Origin: Beroe ovata
Taxonomy: Eukaryota; Ctenophora; Nuda; Beroida; Beroidae
NCBI GenBank assembly: GCA_946803715.1
Contig: CAMPET010000142.1
Location: 39,901-103,900 of the forward strand
Length of the DNA stretch: 64,000 bases
Direction of reading: 5' to 3'
A program made the translations under genes and the position numbers. This document shows positions 11,598 to 22,760 of the stretch, in pieces; within the stretch, counting starts at the first letter, position 1; every line of letters starts with the position of its first letter. Under the pieces are notes generated by a model. That model worked only from the letters and a program-made list of their open reading frames with translations. It searched no databases and had not been told where the DNA came from.

Positions 11598-12025
11598 GAC
11601 ATTGTAGCAGCCTGCAAGAAATTAATTGGATTATTTATGTGCTACGATTGTAAAATTGAATTGGTAGAAAATTAACTTCACTGTCATAAATTGGTTTGTA
11701 TCATGGTACATGAGTAAAACAACAATAAAACAATTTACAGTCCACAAACCGTGCACTCTATCAGTAGCTATATCATCAATCACCCAACAATAACGGGCTG
11801 ACTAGATATAACTCATTGAGTAATAGAATCTTTCAGTGTTGACATCGAATCATTCACTTGTAAAAAAAGATCGCTTCATTGATAATCATTCATGATTTCC
11901 AATTTATAGTTAACGTATTTACAAGCATCGATGTTTTAATAAGTTAGCGATTGTACTGAGTGCTCAGCAAACATAACAATGGGCGTTTTTATTACAAACT
12001 AGGTTTTTATTGATCGTCCCGAAGT

Positions 12026-12355
12026 TTATTCAAGCTTATACTTTTTCTCCAGCTCCTCAATCGACAGCACTGTTTCACGTCGTGGAACTCTGTAAATCTG
12101 AAAAATGATGTCATTGATGAAACTTGTGTGATTTGTGTGATAAGCAAGGAGATGATTCATGAAAAGTTTCATTCAACTTGCAATTACCGGCTGATATGCA
12201 AGTTTCTCTGCTTCATCGTATCTCAAGTCATAGTCGAACCACCAGATATAAAGAAACGGTACTACAAGAGCTACTGAGCCGTACTGTATAGGATGCTCCT
12301 TCCACATACGGAAGTTGAAGTCACGGAACTTCTTTACGACATTCCTTAGTGACAT
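12026..12355 (-). CDS. Small single-pass protein, possibly a mitochondrial complex I accessory subunit (NDUFA3-like)
   Basis: Two exons, 12355-12188 and 12097-12026, spliced in phase 0, encode 79 residues. A short basic N-terminus with FRMWKEHPIQ precedes one hydrophobic helix (YGSVALVVPFLYIWWF); the tail is charged (YQPIYRVPRRETVLSIEELEKK). Size, single helix and the Y-P-V-R-like segment after it recall NDUFA3 (about 84 residues), but the similarity is too weak for a firm name. The ATG is 5 bases after a CTTCCCAG acceptor-like site. Bases 11598-12025 upstream hold no other gene that I can see. Confidence 0.6.
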
Positions 12356-12588
12356 TGTTACTGGGAAGTTGGCTGTTAATAATGATAAGTAGGAGAAGCA
12401 AGGAGAAGAGGGGGAGAAGAATACAAAACAAATGGACAGATTCTTTAAAAGGACGAGATGAGTTTCGATCGGTAGTTGATAAGTTGTTATTGATGAAAGC
12501 TTTCGAATACACTTATCTATCACTACTACCTTATTCTACAAGTTCTTATGAACAGCAATGAAATTTGCCAAATAAAGAGCAAATCACG

Positions 12589-13154
12589 TCACGTTTTGCT
12601 ATCATTTTCCACCTCGCTTTCCAACTTGGAATATAAGTCTGATTCAGGTGCTCTACGACCACTTCCTAGCAACTTATCGGCAACATCCATGACAAATTTG
12701 TCTACTTTAGTTCTGAAAGACTGCTCATCAGATTTGGTAACTGAGGCTTGTTGTGATGATGGCGTGTCAGCTGTCTTATATCTCCGAGCAATGGCTGACT
12801 CTGACTCATCAATGAGAGTCATGCGACGCGCACCTTGAGCCAATGTATCTTTGGAATAGGGCAAGAATTTGTAGCCAAGGGAAAATATAAGCACAGCAGG
12901 AGCCACTCTGAAATTCCACAGTGTTAAAAATGAACGAATATAACAAGCATTCAGTTGGAAACAAAACGATAGATTAATTGATACAACGCTTTTTTGTGAA
13001 TCATAAAAACTCACACTGCCAGATTCCTTGTGATCAGATAGTACACCCTCTGTCTGTATGTGTGTCCCCATTCATACCACCTGAGATCTTTAACTTTGGG
13101 TGGATCCCAGGTTCGACGTGTCCAACCAAGTCCATCCCTGCTTACTTTACTCAT
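12589..13154 (-). CDS. Predicted small membrane protein, family not recognised
   Basis: Two exons, 13154-13015 and 12907-12589, join in phase 2 to give 152 residues starting MSKVSRDGLGWTRRTWDPP. One hydrophobic stretch at about 45-62 (LAVVAPAVLIFSLGYKFL) follows a basic, aromatic-rich segment (RWYEWGHTYRQR). The C-terminal 90 residues are polar and soluble. The arrangement suggests an inner-mitochondrial or ER single-pass protein, but I do not recognise the family. The gene lies 184 bases downstream of HTRA2 and 234 bases upstream of the next small membrane-protein gene, all co-oriented. Confidence 0.6.
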
Positions 13155-13337
13155 TGCTACCTGTCCATTCTAAGGGAGAGGGGATAATTGATTGTTCTGC
13201 GTGTTGTTCTTCTTTATGTTCAATAATAATGAAAGTGATGATAAAACTGAAACACCATAAACGGGACTCAGACACAGTTATAGTCCAGCCTAATAAAGTA
13301 ATAAGCAACAATTTAGCAACATTATATTCTAAAAAGT

Positions 13338-14588
13338 TCATTCAAAACTATCGTTAACAGGAGCTGGCTTGATTTTAACTACCATGAATCCATGGAAAGG
13401 TCTAAATATGGTTAAGGAAACTGCATTACCCTTTGACTTTTCAATACCTTTTATCAGATCATCACGACAAAATATTTCAGAATTGTTGATAGCTACAATG
13501 ACATCACCCTTGATAAGATTTGCTTTGCTCGCTGGTGAGTTCTGGTATGTGTCATGAACAAATACCCCTCCCCGGACACTTGGATCCAATCTGCCGTTAT
13601 GACGGAGGAACGCAATCATATCACTTGATAGGGAGATCATTCTTATACCAAGGACATAGTTTGTCTTATTTGAGACTGATGGGTGTGACCTACCAGAGAC
13701 CTCACTAAGAAACCGTTTCACTTCCGAAATGGGAATACTGAATGAGATGCCTCTGGCCATACCGAATAGTGTCAGTGTGTTGACTGCTATGACTTCTCCG
13801 GCGAGGTTTATAAGTGGACCACCAGAATTACCAGGGTTTATAGTTGTATCGGTTTGAACAAATGTGGAATTTGCAATTTTGTTCATTTGATTGGCATTTC
13901 CCATCCCTTTACCAAAGAGTTTGTTGTCAAGTAAGTTTCTGGCAATACCACTAACTATTCCGGCAGTAACAGTGTTTGGAAACTGCAAACTATTGCCAAT
14001 AGCAACCACCCACTGACCCAACCTCAACTTAGATTCGTCTCCCATCTGTATCTCTGGGAGACGTTTTGAAGTTGTAACCTTTATTAAGGCTAAATCAGTT
14101 TTACCATCAATAGCTACCACAGACCCAGAAACTTGTGAACCGTCGCCCAAAACTACAGTTACATTCCTAGCACCTGATACAACATGCTCATTTGTGATAA
14201 TATATCCATTCTTCGAATCGACAACAAACCCTGAACCTGAGCCTGATCCTTCTTGTATCATGGGGAAGTATTGGTTCTGATGAGAAACTTCAATGGAGAC
14301 AACTGCAGGCATTGCAATTTCAGCGGCATCTGCAATGAATTCATAACTGGACTCTTCCTTGCATGAGGCAGTGAATAAGACAGGGAGGGGGACATGGTGA
14401 AGCAAACGTCTAAGCTGAGTAAGGCCGGGAAGACTGTATTCTTCAGATAGTGAAAAGTGATTAGCAATTTCGTCATTGTCGACGAGCTGAGTTGATGATC
14501 TCTGATGTAATATAGCAGCTGATGCAGGAATTGAAGCTACAGCAATGATCTTCCGATACTTGACAAATGCCTGCCAGGCTGCATTCAT
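13338..14588 (-). CDS. HTRA2: HTRA2-type mitochondrial serine protease with PDZ domain
   Basis: Intronless, 416 residues. A hydrophobic segment at about 13-27 (KIIAVASIPASAAIL) follows a basic N-terminus, as in mitochondrial HtrA2. The trypsin-like domain carries the full triad: His in TNEHVV, Asp in DLALIK and Ser in GNSGGPL. A PDZ domain occupies roughly residues 310-410 (RGGVFVHD, SPASKANLIKGDVIVAINN). HtrA2 clears misfolded protein in the intermembrane space. No AVPS-type IAP-binding motif is obvious after the membrane anchor. The ATG is about 35 bases downstream of GTCTTGCAG, and the intervening UTR contains one short upstream ATG. Confidence 0.92.
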   Translation of the reverse strand: MNAAWQAFVKYRKIIAVASIPASAAILHQRSSTQLVDNDEIANHFSLSEEYSLPGLTQLRRLLHHVPLPVLFTASCKEESSYEFIADAAEIAMPAVVSIEVSHQNQYFPMIQEGSGSGSGFVVDSKNGYIITNEHVVSGARNVTVVLGDGSQVSGSVVAIDGKTDLALIKVTTSKRLPEIQMGDESKLRLGQWVVAIGNSLQFPNTVTAGIVSGIARNLLDNKLFGKGMGNANQMNKIANSTFVQTDTTINPGNSGGPLINLAGEVIAVNTLTLFGMARGISFSIPISEVKRFLSEVSGRSHPSVSNKTNYVLGIRMISLSSDMIAFLRHNGRLDPSVRGGVFVHDTYQNSPASKANLIKGDVIVAINNSEIFCRDDLIKGIEKSKGNAVSLTIFRPFHGFMVVKIKPAPVNDSFE

Positions 14589-14859
14589 GATAAATCTAGT
14601 CCTTTCTTTCTCATAAATAGGTACTGCAAGACTAACTCATAAAGCTGAACATTCCGATATGAACACAATTGAAAAATTATTAAAAATAACATCATGTCAG
14701 TGAAGAGTGAAACTCATGATGAAGTATTGAAGTAAGCATGGTGGCTTAAAAAATGAAATAGTCCAATTGAGAAGTCCAAAAATGTGTAATATTCTGGGTC
14801 CCTAAGTGAAATATCAACAAAGAATAACTATTTTGATCAATAAAATCAACTATTAAACA

Positions 14860-16299
14860 CTAGAAGAATGTATTCAAACAAATTTCAAGATGGTCTGATA
14901 AATTTTCAGTCAACATGCAATAAGCCTGATAAGGAGAAATATGAGGTTTGAAGCTAAGCTGGTAAATATTCATGATAACGTTTGTGTACGTCTCCATGCC
15001 ATCTGCAAAAGAGATAATCCTGTCTGTAACAGCTTTCATGGCAGGAGCATCAATGATAGCATCTCTATCATTATAGACAAAATTCTGCTGCTTAAACGAA
15101 TATTGAAAACTGAAAGATGGGATTTTATCTAATCTTGTGAATATCTCCAATGGACAGAAGTAGAATACCAAATCTAGTAACCCCCAGTCCTTCTCATTGA
15201 CCACTCCAACAGCAAAAGATGGATCGCCATAATCTGACATTGATACTGATGGAAACTTGAAATAGGAAATGTAATCTTGAAGAGTAAACTTCTTAACAAA
15301 CCAACTGTTTGCATGTTGATGGGCAAAGAATGAAAGCTTAATGATATTCCAGTGTGGGGCTATTATCTCATTGAATTTTAATATGTACTCGGATTTCCAT
15401 GTCATATTCTTGTGTGTTTTCCAGCTTGCAAGCCTGGTAAAGGGAATATCTGGAGAGCTGTGACCAATGAGCATTACACCTACTGTACCAAGATTTCGAG
15501 CTTCGATAAGTGTCTGCTTCAACCACTCAAACTGAGTGTTGATTGTTAACTCATCAGGTAGAGGTTGCATTAAAATATTTGTATTAAGAGAAACAACCCA
15601 CAACGACTCATTGTGCTTTAGCATGTAAAAACCAAAGTTCTGGAATAATTTCATAGCATCAGCTAATTCTACATCGCTCTCCTGCAACCCTGGGGACATC
15701 ACTTCCCAATATTGCTTGTACCAATTTGATTGATCAGCCGTGACAAGACCATGATTTCCAAGAGTAAAATAAACTGGAGTGTGAGGGAAATACTGAGACA
15801 GAGACTTTTTAACATACTTCAAGTGTTGTATTGAAGTGTCTGTATTCTCCGTAAAGTGACCAGAATTATCACCTAGCAGAACCAGGAATTCGAAGGGTTG
15901 TGCTATTTCACTTTCAATAATCTGGAGACTGCGTAACGTCAAGTCAAGGAGAGCACGAGAGGAGTCACAGAATCTACCACCGTATACATTTTCATAGTGA
16001 CTTATCCATATCCCTTCTACTGAAGAACCATTCTGACAATGCGTCCAGTTTGATTCCATGTCAAGGTGGATGTCGGCAATCACCCCAAAATAATTACCCT
16101 CATAGTTCAAATCGAAAGATTTCAGTCTGATATTTGTTTTATATTCGCCCCATGCAATGATTGCAAGGCCCGTGAATGTGATAACAAGGAGAAAAACTGA
16201 TGTCCATGCAGCCTGTTGCTCTGCACAGGGAAGTCTCTTGTGAAGTGATGGACACCCTTTTTTGTCATTCCATTCGTGCACGGTGTCAACACAATTCAT
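14860..16299 (-). CDS. Acid-sphingomyelinase-like phosphodiesterase with N-terminal membrane anchor
   Basis: Intronless, 479 residues. One transmembrane segment near residues 32-50 (WTSVFLLVITFTGLAIIAWG) precedes a calcineurin-like metallophosphoesterase domain. Metal ligands are recognisable in order: DIHLD (D-x-H), GDN in LLGDNSGH, GNH in LGNHG, the histidine of LIGHSS, and AHQH near the C-terminus. These follow the SMPD/SMPDL3 layout, whose enzymes hydrolyse sphingomyelin or nucleotide phosphodiesters outside the cell or in lysosomes. Several Asn-x-Ser/Thr sites support a lumenal location. No saposin domain is present, which favours SMPDL3-like over SMPD1. The start is 4 bases after an ACCGTTCAG acceptor-like site. 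Confidence 0.82.
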   Translation of the reverse strand: MNCVDTVHEWNDKKGCPSLHKRLPCAEQQAAWTSVFLLVITFTGLAIIAWGEYKTNIRLKSFDLNYEGNYFGVIADIHLDMESNWTHCQNGSSVEGIWISHYENVYGGRFCDSSRALLDLTLRSLQIIESEIAQPFEFLVLLGDNSGHFTENTDTSIQHLKYVKKSLSQYFPHTPVYFTLGNHGLVTADQSNWYKQYWEVMSPGLQESDVELADAMKLFQNFGFYMLKHNESLWVVSLNTNILMQPLPDELTINTQFEWLKQTLIEARNLGTVGVMLIGHSSPDIPFTRLASWKTHKNMTWKSEYILKFNEIIAPHWNIIKLSFFAHQHANSWFVKKFTLQDYISYFKFPSVSMSDYGDPSFAVGVVNEKDWGLLDLVFYFCPLEIFTRLDKIPSFSFQYSFKQQNFVYNDRDAIIDAPAMKAVTDRIISFADGMETYTNVIMNIYQLSFKPHISPYQAYCMLTENLSDHLEICLNTFF

Positions 16300-16848
16300 T
16301 CATGGATCTGAACGGTTAATGAAATGATAAACAACCTTGGTTTTAGATAACTTTTAGAAATAATTCATTGGAATCCTGTTTGATCTATGGTCAATTGTTT
16401 GGGAACACAATAGAGAAGAGGTTAATGGAATGGTATTTCAAAGACAAAATACTGAAACTTAATTCAATCTTGTTATCAATACAACAGATTCTATAAAGGT
16501 ATGGATTACAAAAAGAAATTTGAACATAGGTATAGGTCAACAGACAGATATGTAATCAAAAAGCTCGAAGCAAACAATGCATATAACTAGATATATTGAC
16601 AGAGTATTTGAAGATTGGTTTTGCCTTTTAAATAAAATCAATTAAAACAAAATAATATATTGTTCTTATTTAGAGGAGAACTGAAAACTTCGAATCGAAG
16701 ACTCTTTCATATAACAAGCAAGTCTATTTGTTATCAATCATAGACTGCCTCTATTTGATTTTATTGTTGAAGTCTAATTCCAACATTCTAAATACATATA
16801 TCAATTTACAAATCATGAATCACCACTGACGAATCCCCTTGATACAGG
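16300..16848. other. AT-rich intergenic spacer
   Basis: The spacer between the CC2D1 and phosphodiesterase genes holds no ORF, RNA gene or repeat that I can recognise. It would carry the CC2D1 3' UTR. Confidence 0.6.
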
Positions 16849-19629
16849 TCATCTCCTCCTTACATTAGGAGAGTTTCCAGTCCTTCCTCTTTTCGGTGCA
16901 GCAAGTGTTGGTCCCGGATTGTTTGGTACATGGCCTGACTTTCCGATTATAAGCCATTTCATATCAGTAAATTCACATTGGGCTCCCCCGACTGGCTCTC
17001 TTATGCGACATTTCACTTCAACTTTTGTTGTCGTCTGCTTTCTACCATCAGCCAAGGTGATAACTTCGTGAAGCTCAGCTAAGTTCTCCCAGTCTGACAG
17101 TTTAATCTGACCTGTTCCAAGCTCTCCTGGCTTTTTCAAGAAGCCCCTATCGTAACACGCCGTGACTTTGAGAGTCCCCCTCTTAATTGCCCTGGCAAAT
17201 GATCGTGCAGTTCTATCGCCTATGTCCACTCTGAACTGTTCGAATATTTCCGGATTAATCCCACCCTTGTATGATTTGGTCTGTCCCTTTGCTGTTTTGT
17301 CTTGAATAGTAAACTCCCACAGAACATGAACCTTTAGATCTTCAGGTTTCCATCCTTGAGGAACGGGAACATTGAGACCCCTAACGATCACCACTTCTGC
17401 TTCTCTATCAGATAATTCAGGACAGCACTTGAGGATTGGGAACCTGCAACCCTCGTAACGATATGGTGGTAAACCCTTTTTATGCTTGAAAATTCCCTTC
17501 AAATTGGTGAGATCCTTACTCTGGTTTTGATACTGCTGTGCATAGTGTTTTGCTGAAGGCAAGTCACCCAATTTCTGGAAAATTTGAGCATTGTTCTTGC
17601 ATAACTCGATCTGGTGTTCCATGTCAGTAACCAGCTGATTGAAAACCTCCTCAGTATCTTCAGATGATGGACCCATGTCAATAATATCGCCGCTCATATG
17701 TGGAAGGGTGTTCTGTCTTGTGATTGCCCTTTTTGGAGGTGGGGCACTTAAACTAGGAGGTATTTTTGTCATGTCGACAGGTAACCCCATCTTGCATGCT
17801 TCTATCATCTGATCAAATCCTTTTGCTTGAGCAAGATACTTCTTAGCTTCTACTTGGTCTCCTTCTTTGTAGAGCTTCAAAGCTTCCTTCTTATACTCTT
17901 CTTGTCTACTCAATAAACACTGTAAATTCTTGTCAGCATTCGATTCCTTCAACTGTTCTTTTATCGACTTAGAAGGTTGATTTTGAACTTGGGCAGCTAC
18001 TTTCTGTTGCTTCACTTTCATGTATGCTGGCAAGGGTACTGGTCCAAAACCAGGGAGGTCCGGAATTTCTGAAATATCAACATCTTTTTGACACTTCACG
18101 TCTTTCATTATCTGAAGGTGTTGGTTTATAAGCCTGGTCAATCGACGGGCTTTGCTGCTGTTCCCTTCAGCTTTGGCATTCTCAGCAGCATTTTTCATGA
18201 ATGAAACTCTCTTTTCAAGTTCAGATAAGGTGTCGTCAGTTGTTTCAGCTGATCTACCTTGCTCAGTTGGTTTGGCAGAAGTTTGCTCAACAGTCACAGG
18301 TTTGTTAGCTGATTGCATTGGTTGATGATCTTGTTTGACAGACATATAGGGTGGAAGAGGTATGGGTTCAGCACCAGGTAAGTCAGGCAACACGCTAAAA
18401 TCAACATGCTGCTTCAGTTTCACCTTTTTGATAATGTCTTCACATTGGCCAATCACACGACCGACTCTCCTTGCTTTGCTTGCATTACCTTCAGCTTTTG
18501 CTTTTTCTTGCTGATTCTTGAAAGATTCCAGTCTAAAGTTAAGAGCTACGAGAGTACCCTGTTCACCATCCATTGTAACACCCGCAGGCTGGTTTCTCTG
18601 CTTAACCTTTGGAGACGAGGCATTTTCCGCCTTTGGAGGACTGACAGCTTCATCACCGGTTAATTTGGATGCCATATATTCGGTAGGATCGGGTGGAATG
18701 AGAGATAAATCAACATTATCGCCAAGCATGTATCCATTGAGTGCAGATTCGAACTGCTTGCTAACTGCAAGGAATTCCTTGGCTTCATCTGTTCTCCCTT
18801 GCTTGTGAAGACCGAATGCAACTTCTCTGTATCTTTTACCACGATCAGTAAGAAGTGTCACGACGTGGTTTTCAACCTTTTGCTCTGACTTGGATGCTTC
18901 AATATTGTGCAAAAGATCAACAACATTCACCTTGTTTTCTTTGGCACCTGGACTGGACTTGACAACTTCATCCATTTCTGGTGCATCAACGTGCGATGGT
19001 TGCTGCAGCTCAGATTCATCTGAAATCTGTATCACTGGTTTAGCTGGATCAGCCTTATAGCCTGGAGGTGGTTCTGGTAGCTCAGATATATCAAATGGCT
19101 TACCAGCTTTAAGGTTCTTGAGCGCAGTTTCATACTGTTGTGTTATTCGCTGATACCTTCTCGTTTTTGATGAGTTCCCTTCCGACTTAGCTTTTTCAAG
19201 TATACTATTGAAAATTTCCCTTCTTTGGGTTACTACGGAGATAGGTGACTGCACTTGTGAAACTTGAGTCTGAGCAGCTGGCTGCAGAGCTGGTTGAAGT
19301 TTGTTATTACTTGAATCAGCAAGTTCCAATAGCATTTCCTCATCACCTTCATTATCATCAAGAATATCTCCTAACTCTGCTAGGAGATCATTGTCATCAG
19401 TCTCATCATCACTTACATTGATATCCTCATCATTGATCAGCGCATTACTTTCAGCAAGGATTTGGTCAAGGCCCATAGCTGCATCAGGCTTTCTTTTCGA
19501 TTTTACAGGAGTTTTGACACCTTCTAAAGCGGCAAGCTCTGCCATAAGATCATCTTCATTGTCATCTGGCATTTGAATGTTAAACATGTCAGCCAGTGAG
19601 TTATTTCCCTTGCCCCTGTTCTTTGACAT
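16849..19629 (-). CDS. CC2D1A: Coiled-coil and C2 domain protein CC2D1 (Lethal giant discs family)
   Basis: Intronless, 926 residues from the ATG at 19629 (MSKNRGKGNNSLADMF). An in-frame ATG 48 bases upstream is less likely because an acceptor-like CACGCAG lies between the two. Four DM14 repeats are visible, each with R/K-rich helices around AKAEGN(S/A)SKARR and FDISELPEPP / DFSVLPDLPG / DISEIPDLPG / DMTKIPPSL. They are followed by a C2 domain near 740-890 (VVIVRGLNVPVPQG). The N-terminus is acidic. Lgd/CC2D1 binds the ESCRT-III subunit CHMP4/Shrub through DM14 and tunes endosomal sorting, including Notch traffic. Vertebrates have A and B paralogues, which cannot be told apart here. Confidence 0.93.
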   Translation of the reverse strand: MSKNRGKGNNSLADMFNIQMPDDNEDDLMAELAALEGVKTPVKSKRKPDAAMGLDQILAESNALINDEDINVSDDETDDNDLLAELGDILDDNEGDEEMLLELADSSNNKLQPALQPAAQTQVSQVQSPISVVTQRREIFNSILEKAKSEGNSSKTRRYQRITQQYETALKNLKAGKPFDISELPEPPPGYKADPAKPVIQISDESELQQPSHVDAPEMDEVVKSSPGAKENKVNVVDLLHNIEASKSEQKVENHVVTLLTDRGKRYREVAFGLHKQGRTDEAKEFLAVSKQFESALNGYMLGDNVDLSLIPPDPTEYMASKLTGDEAVSPPKAENASSPKVKQRNQPAGVTMDGEQGTLVALNFRLESFKNQQEKAKAEGNASKARRVGRVIGQCEDIIKKVKLKQHVDFSVLPDLPGAEPIPLPPYMSVKQDHQPMQSANKPVTVEQTSAKPTEQGRSAETTDDTLSELEKRVSFMKNAAENAKAEGNSSKARRLTRLINQHLQIMKDVKCQKDVDISEIPDLPGFGPVPLPAYMKVKQQKVAAQVQNQPSKSIKEQLKESNADKNLQCLLSRQEEYKKEALKLYKEGDQVEAKKYLAQAKGFDQMIEACKMGLPVDMTKIPPSLSAPPPKRAITRQNTLPHMSGDIIDMGPSSEDTEEVFNQLVTDMEHQIELCKNNAQIFQKLGDLPSAKHYAQQYQNQSKDLTNLKGIFKHKKGLPPYRYEGCRFPILKCCPELSDREAEVVIVRGLNVPVPQGWKPEDLKVHVLWEFTIQDKTAKGQTKSYKGGINPEIFEQFRVDIGDRTARSFARAIKRGTLKVTACYDRGFLKKPGELGTGQIKLSDWENLAELHEVITLADGRKQTTTKVEVKCRIREPVGGAQCEFTDMKWLIIGKSGHVPNNPGPTLAAPKRGRTGNSPNVRRR

Positions 19630-19975
19630 GATCACCCTGAGGCCTGCGTGTATTATATACAATATGTTAGAATTCATATTTCAGATATGTAACTATGGAG
19701 AAACCAGACACATTGGAATGACATATTGTGCTCATTGAAGTCAATGTCTGAAGGCAGTGCATAAGACAAATTCAAAAAATTTAATCATAACTTGATATTA
19801 AATCATCATTCTCAGCAATACAAAATGTTACAGGGTAATGATAATATATAAGAAGGTCATTAGACTAATCAAACATAATATATGATGACTTGCTTCTGTT
19901 AAATTCATTATTTTAATTAAATAATTTATAAAACTATTTACAGGTTACTTCATAATTAGATAGTCAATATCTTAT

Positions 19976-21202
19976 TTATGTAAGGGCAGTAGTTGTTAAT
20001 TTCAAAGGTGCTAAGGTATCTCTGGAAAGCTTTCTATTGTTGATCATGATGCTGATAGGTGTATCAACTCTTATAAAGCTATATTCAATCAACTTGTTAT
20101 CAATAACAACATTACAATCCATCTTATATGGATATGGAATTGTCAATATATCACCTAGTTTAGGTGCCTTTGCACAATCTATATTATAGAGATTGACAGC
20201 AAAACAATAACTTTCGCTATCTAAACAAATGCAAGTAAATGGGGTCCTTCCATTTGGTATGAAACTGCTTATTAGAACACAGTTTATGGCTTTGTCATCA
20301 TTGTGTTCTTTAGCCAGTTGTTCAAAGTTAACACATGACACCTTGAAGGTACCCTGATTTGAAGATTTCTCTTTCAATTTTTTGAGCATGGATGCTATGT
20401 TTTTATGCTTCAACTTTCCTTTGTTTTGAATCAAAGAACTGGTATTGACAACTTGGTCCTTGAGGTCTTGGAGCTCTTGTCTGCACTCAGTGAATTTAGG
20501 ATGAATTGTCAGGGCATCAGAAAAGTAGGCTACTGCTTTTACATAATCATCAAGGTATTTCAAGACAATACCCTTGTTGTAATGGTAGTCAGGGTCTGAT
20601 AGCACTTTTTCATCTGTACTTGCTTTACTATACGCATTGAGAGAACATTTTAGAACATTAGATGCTTGACCACAGAGGAAAAACTGGGCAAGATATGCAT
20701 TCCCAAGGATATACCATGATCTCCCATCAGTGACATCAAGTGATACTGCTTCTTTACTGATCTTGACACTTTCTTCAATCTCCTTCACAGAGACAGACTC
20801 CTGTTGCCTGATGACTATTGACAAGTTTCTAAGTGAAACTTTATTCCTATGCTGACTCAATGCTCTTTCAAAACAGTTTCTAGCTCCTGGTTTATCACCC
20901 TTCTTCCAAATGCAATCACCAAGTTCATTCCAAATCTCGTACATTGTGGGATTCATTTTGGCAGCATCAATTAAAATCTCTTCAGCCTTTATGTTGTAAT
21001 TATTTCCTATATTAAGGGCACAACCAAGAAGAAACTTGAACACATGAGTCTCCAACTTCAGATCTTCTAAGGATTTTGTAACTTTTTCAAGCTCATCAGC
21101 AAACCATTTGCTCTTTTCCTCATCATTTGATCCTGAATTCTCTTTGAAGTAAAAGGCTTCTCGTTGTGACAGTGACTGAACAAGTGTTCTTCCATCGTCC
21201 AT
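19976..21202 (-). CDS. TTC5: TTC5/Strap-like TPR and OB-fold protein
   Basis: Intronless, 408 residues. TPR-type helical repeats fill about residues 50-250 (for example YEIWNELGDCIWKKGDKPGARNCFERAL and SWYILGNAYLAQFF). The C-terminal 140 residues match the TTC5 OB-fold region (CICLDSESYCFAVNLYN, KLGDILTIPYPY). TTC5 is a p300/p53 cofactor and also recognises nascent tubulin for mRNA autoregulation. The start is 18 bases after CCTATAG. The first 70 bases of this coding region are repeated at 22685-22755 as part of the tandem duplication, giving a gene fragment there. Confidence 0.88.
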   Translation of the reverse strand: MDDGRTLVQSLSQREAFYFKENSGSNDEEKSKWFADELEKVTKSLEDLKLETHVFKFLLGCALNIGNNYNIKAEEILIDAAKMNPTMYEIWNELGDCIWKKGDKPGARNCFERALSQHRNKVSLRNLSIVIRQQESVSVKEIEESVKISKEAVSLDVTDGRSWYILGNAYLAQFFLCGQASNVLKCSLNAYSKASTDEKVLSDPDYHYNKGIVLKYLDDYVKAVAYFSDALTIHPKFTECRQELQDLKDQVVNTSSLIQNKGKLKHKNIASMLKKLKEKSSNQGTFKVSCVNFEQLAKEHNDDKAINCVLISSFIPNGRTPFTCICLDSESYCFAVNLYNIDCAKAPKLGDILTIPYPYKMDCNVVIDNKLIEYSFIRVDTPISIMINNRKLSRDTLAPLKLTTTALT

Positions 21203-21777
21203 GTCAGTAAGTTTAAACTATAGGATTAATAAATTACTCTACAATGTGGCTTCAACTTATTTATTCATGAAATCTAGCTTGTGATGGGTGAACTAATTCT
21301 TAAGGGGGATGTTTGTTATACGCATTTTATCTACCTCCCTAAGCCAAACAGAACGATTCATTTATTTTCAATGTATTGCATGGCTTTAAAGATTCAGGAG
21401 ATCAAATCAAATTTAAATAATACTTAAGATTATGTACATGCTTTTGATTGAAGGCGAAGCAAGCGAAGGCGCACGCACGGGATCGAACCACCAGCCAAGT
21501 TCGAATTTGTCAGTTTTAATTTTGTGATTTTTGGTCATCGCGTTGTGAGCTGAGCTTCATCGAAGGCCAAAGCATGTTTTAATTTTGGGGCTTCGATGAA
21601 GGCGCGCACGCCGCGTGCGAGAAATTCAGGGTAACATCATGTCTGCACTGTCAGTTTTCTCTGCGTTTTTATCATTATGTGGACGCGTCATTCATATATA
21701 AATCATTGATCATGTGCAGTTGTATGCGCGTTTCCGCGCGCGCGCGCCTGTTCCTGTGCGGCGCTGTAAGTGTATGA

Positions 21778-21891
21778 TTGTCAGATGCTATACCTGACCT
21801 GTTTTGCGCGCGAGCGCGCCTTCATCGAAGCTGAAGAAGGCGCGGCGCGCGCGCGAGAAACTGAGGTGAGAGGTCAGATGAAATCTGACAA
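21778..21891. mobile_element. Palindromic MITE, copy a
   Basis: About 114 bases, starting TTGTCAGATG and ending ATCTGACAA, with a GC-rich GCGCGC core and a TTCATCGAAG centre. Flanks 21769-21777 (AGTGTATGA) and 21892-21900 (AGTGTATCA) form an imperfect 9-base target duplication. Confidence 0.7.
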
Positions 21892-22136
21892 AGTGTATCA
21901 TGTGTGACTGTGCACACGTTGCGCGCCCCTGTTCTACTCAGTGAACTGAAAAGTCGTAGAAAACCACGTCCAAACCACGGAGACGCGCAGCGCGCGCGGA
22001 GTATTTGGGTCACGCAGCGCGGGAACATGTGTGACCGGACCCAAATATTCCGCGCGCGCTGTGCCTCTTTGTGGTTTTAACGACTTTTTGGACGCGGATC
22101 ATGATCGCTGAGTAAATGAAGGGCGCGCGAGCAACG

Positions 22137-22247
22137 TTGTCAGATTTTATCTGACCTCAGTTTCTCGCGCGCGGCGCGCGCGCCTTCATCGAAGGCCTTC
22201 GATGAAGGCACGCGTGCGCGAGAAACAGGTCAGGTAACATCTGACAA
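22137..22247. mobile_element. Palindromic MITE, copy b
   Basis: 111 bases, TTGTCAGATT...CATCTGACAA, flanked on both sides by CGAGCAACG (22128-22136 and 22248-22256), a perfect 9-base target-site duplication. The paired copy 2 sequence near 23670-23685 has a single CGAGCAACG and no insertion, so this is an occupied/empty site pair. Confidence 0.8.
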
Positions 22248-22683
22248 CGAGCAACGTACGCCCCTATTCAGATTCTATTCTGTGAACCGGGACATGAAAC
22301 TTAATTACTTAAAGCTGCGCTCGTGAAGTCACGCGATGCAGATGCGGCACTGGCTGATTGTTGACCTGGTTTGGCCAATGGCCTTGGGTCACCCAGCGGC
22401 GCGGCAGAAAAGAGCAGATCACACTCAGTCTCACACTCATAGATGATCATGAAGTTTGGCAAGCTTTAATATAATAATCATAAAGTTATGAAGCACGATC
22501 CCATTGTTAATGTTTCAAATTTATTTCAGGATAAAGATTATTCATCATTTCATCACATTATTCAATTTCATCACAATCATTATTCAATTTCATCACAATG
22601 ATTCACGCGGCTCGTACAAATTCACGAGTCAAGTGCAGAGTCAAGCGACGATTATATTCATCGCGATAATGATAATGGATCAN

Positions 22684-22760
22684 CCTGAATTCTCTTTGAA
22701 GTAAAAGGCTTCTCGTCGTGACAGTGACTGAACAAGTGTTCTTCCATCATCCATGTCAGT
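22684..22760 (-). pseudogene. TTC5 5' fragment in duplicated copy
   Basis: The start codon region and first codons of TTC5 are repeated here with a few substitutions, then stop at the N junction at 22683. If the duplication is an assembly artefact this is simply the second allele of the TTC5 5' end. Confidence 0.75.
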